A stretch of 64,000 nucleotides of DNA from NCBI GenBank assembly GCA_014706295.1, contig JACSVZ010000008.1, positions 186,001 to 250,000 on the forward strand, written 5' to 3'. Source of the stretch: Lycocorax pyrrhopterus obiensis (taxonomy: Eukaryota > Chordata > Aves > Passeriformes > Paradisaeidae). Positions 62,601-64,000 of the stretch are shown here, piece after piece. Under the pieces are notes generated by a model. That model was given only the letters and a program-made list of their open reading frames with translations, made no database searches and had not been told where the DNA came from. Position numbers and translations under genes: made by a program. How positions within the stretch are numbered: the stretch's first letter is position 1; each line of letters opens with the position of its first letter.

Positions 62601-64000
62601 AAGAGCTTTTCCACCTTTCACTGGGGAGCAGGGGCTGAAACAGCATTCTCCCAGAAGTGATTGAAAGGATTTCCTCAAGAGAGGCAGCAATGAAATCCAG
62701 AAGTCGTTTTCAGGAGGATACCTGGCTGCTTCAAGCTTTCCTGGGACACACACCATGGCTACTCTGGATTGCAGTGACCACCCAGAGCTTCACTTGTCAT
62801 TTCTGTTGAACAAACCCAGAGTTTCCACCATGACCCGCCCCAGAATATGCTTTTATTTACCTGACACCCTGCACAACACCTCACCTTTCCCTACACATCC
62901 TTTTTGCTCCTGCAGCCAACGGCTCAGCACCAGCCACCCACTGCCAGCAGCATTTCAGCGACCTGCAATGATTCCAAATCAGCTTCCCTGGAATGTTTAA
63001 CTACCACTATTCATTACTCCTACAAATTCTGATACCACCTATCAGGGGCCTGAAATAAACAGCAGCACTGCCACGGAGTACCTAAGCACACAGCACCACT
63101 AGAAATGTTATTTCAGAGGAGACTGACACCACTTACTCACCAATACCAGGGATATAGGCTGCCACTTTTATTCATGTGATGGTACTTTCACAGCACTCTA
63201 AAAATAAAAATGATTCAACATAAAGCAAAAATTGCTTAACACTCACTGCCTGCCACAATGGGGAAAAGAGGGTGTTCAACAGCAGAACTATATTCCCTGC
63301 ATTTACTTCTCTAATTTTGGCCTGGAGAGGACGTTTTCATGGAGAAGGAATGAATTATGTAAAGGAAAAAACACAATAACTTGTTCTTACTCTTGTTCAG
63401 GAATAGCCAAATCTAAAATCAAATGCTTATTATATTCCTATTGATTAACAAAAACATACTTTCCATGGATTTTCTCAAAGCCAGCTAATTACCACACTTG
63501 ATAAATATCTAGACAATCACTAAGCTTTTCATGTTAGCTTGTAAAAATAAATCCATAGGCAGCAGGTTATAGACAGCAGTTCTAAAAACCATTTAAAACA
63601 CAAGCTTCCAGGAGAAGGGCAATTATATTACGCCAAGAACACAGTTGAGATCAATTAGAAACCATCATGATTTCCTCTGGGATACCAGCAGCTTCCCACT
63701 GATGGAAAAACCTTTTCAATTCCTTCCAGTCTTCATATCCTTGTCAGATTTTTCACATTATTTGGGTAACATTCACTGACGATCTGCTTCTTCCCTCACT
63801 GCTTAATATATACCATGGACTCTTTTTTTGCCAGCAGATGAATAAAAGGGCTAATTATGAAGACTGAAGAGCCTGCTAACTGTGCTTGTGATATGCCACA
63901 AGCATATTACTGCAGGAGAAAATGCTGGAGCAACTTTTCCCCTCCAGAGCTGTAACCCCGCTTCTGATTGCTGTATTCAGAGTATTCCCCCTCTGAATCT
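59638..64000 (-). other. MICU1 intron (partial, to window edge)
   Basis: No upstream MICU1 exon was found here; the segment expected next (human GEAEVFMTPEDF region) has no match on the minus strand. It contains one CR1 copy (about 61385-61965) with AT-rich sequence just left of it. The rest shows nothing recognisable. Confidence 0.7.
61385..61965 (+). mobile_element. CR1 LINE fragment (forward orientation), long 3' part
   Basis: The plus strand reads as the end of CR1 ORF2 and the 3' UTR: GGGACCTCGAGGGCTGTGTC, CAGCCTGGAGCAAAGGAGGC, GTTTAGATTGGATATTAGGA, then GTGGAGTCCCCATTCCTGGA and GGTGGCCTTGGCAGTGCTGG. The ORF remnant has no catalytic motif. Confidence 0.85.

Overview
This window reads as vertebrate nuclear DNA, almost certainly from a bird and probably a songbird. 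The main evidence is a dozen CR1 (chicken repeat 1) LINE fragments of the avian type in both orientations, about 45% GC background with one sharp CpG island, and split genes with long introns. There are no bacterial-style genes. Only two protein-coding genes can be supported. Both lie on the minus strand and match the mammalian gene order I recall at human 10q22 (MICU1 next to DNAJB12).

Region 1 (1-5075) is the 5' part of DNAJB12, an ER-membrane J-protein. Coding exon 1 (5075-4943) starts at an ideal Kozak ATG inside a CpG island (about 4490-5470). The island has a perfect CRE palindrome, GC boxes and a two-level 17-bp/51-bp minisatellite. Intron 1 holds a ~600-bp nearly pure purine tract and a CR1 copy. 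Coding exon 2 is at 820-646. The J domain lies beyond the left edge of the window.

Region 2 (5076-6990) is a short intergenic segment between the 3' end of MICU1 and the DNAJB12 promoter, largely filled by a CR1 copy.

Region 3 (6991-59637 and on to the right edge) is the 3' two thirds of MICU1, the EF-hand gatekeeper of the mitochondrial calcium uniporter. Eight constitutive exons join in frame to give about 312 C-terminal residues with both canonical EF-hand loops, the MICU2-linking cysteine region and a normal stop. Between the first two exons, at 53943-53932, is a 12-nt microexon (GAT TTC TGG CAG, residues DFWQ) with an excellent branch point, polypyrimidine tract and donor and a GCATG element 15 nt downstream. 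It sits where the mammalian muscle isoform MICU1.1 carries its EFWQ insert. The following introns also have unusual splice signals: a distal branch point, a GC-AG intron and a weak GTTTGG donor. The N-terminal exons must lie beyond 64000.

The introns contain CR1 fragments, simple repeats and one substantial LTR-type insertion (41824 to about 43443). That insertion has perfect 8-nt inverted termini, a 28-bp tandem array of 13 units, a TATA box and poly(A) signal, and a tRNA-Val-like primer-binding site just inside its right end. No RNA genes, CRISPR arrays or intact mobile-element ORFs were found.
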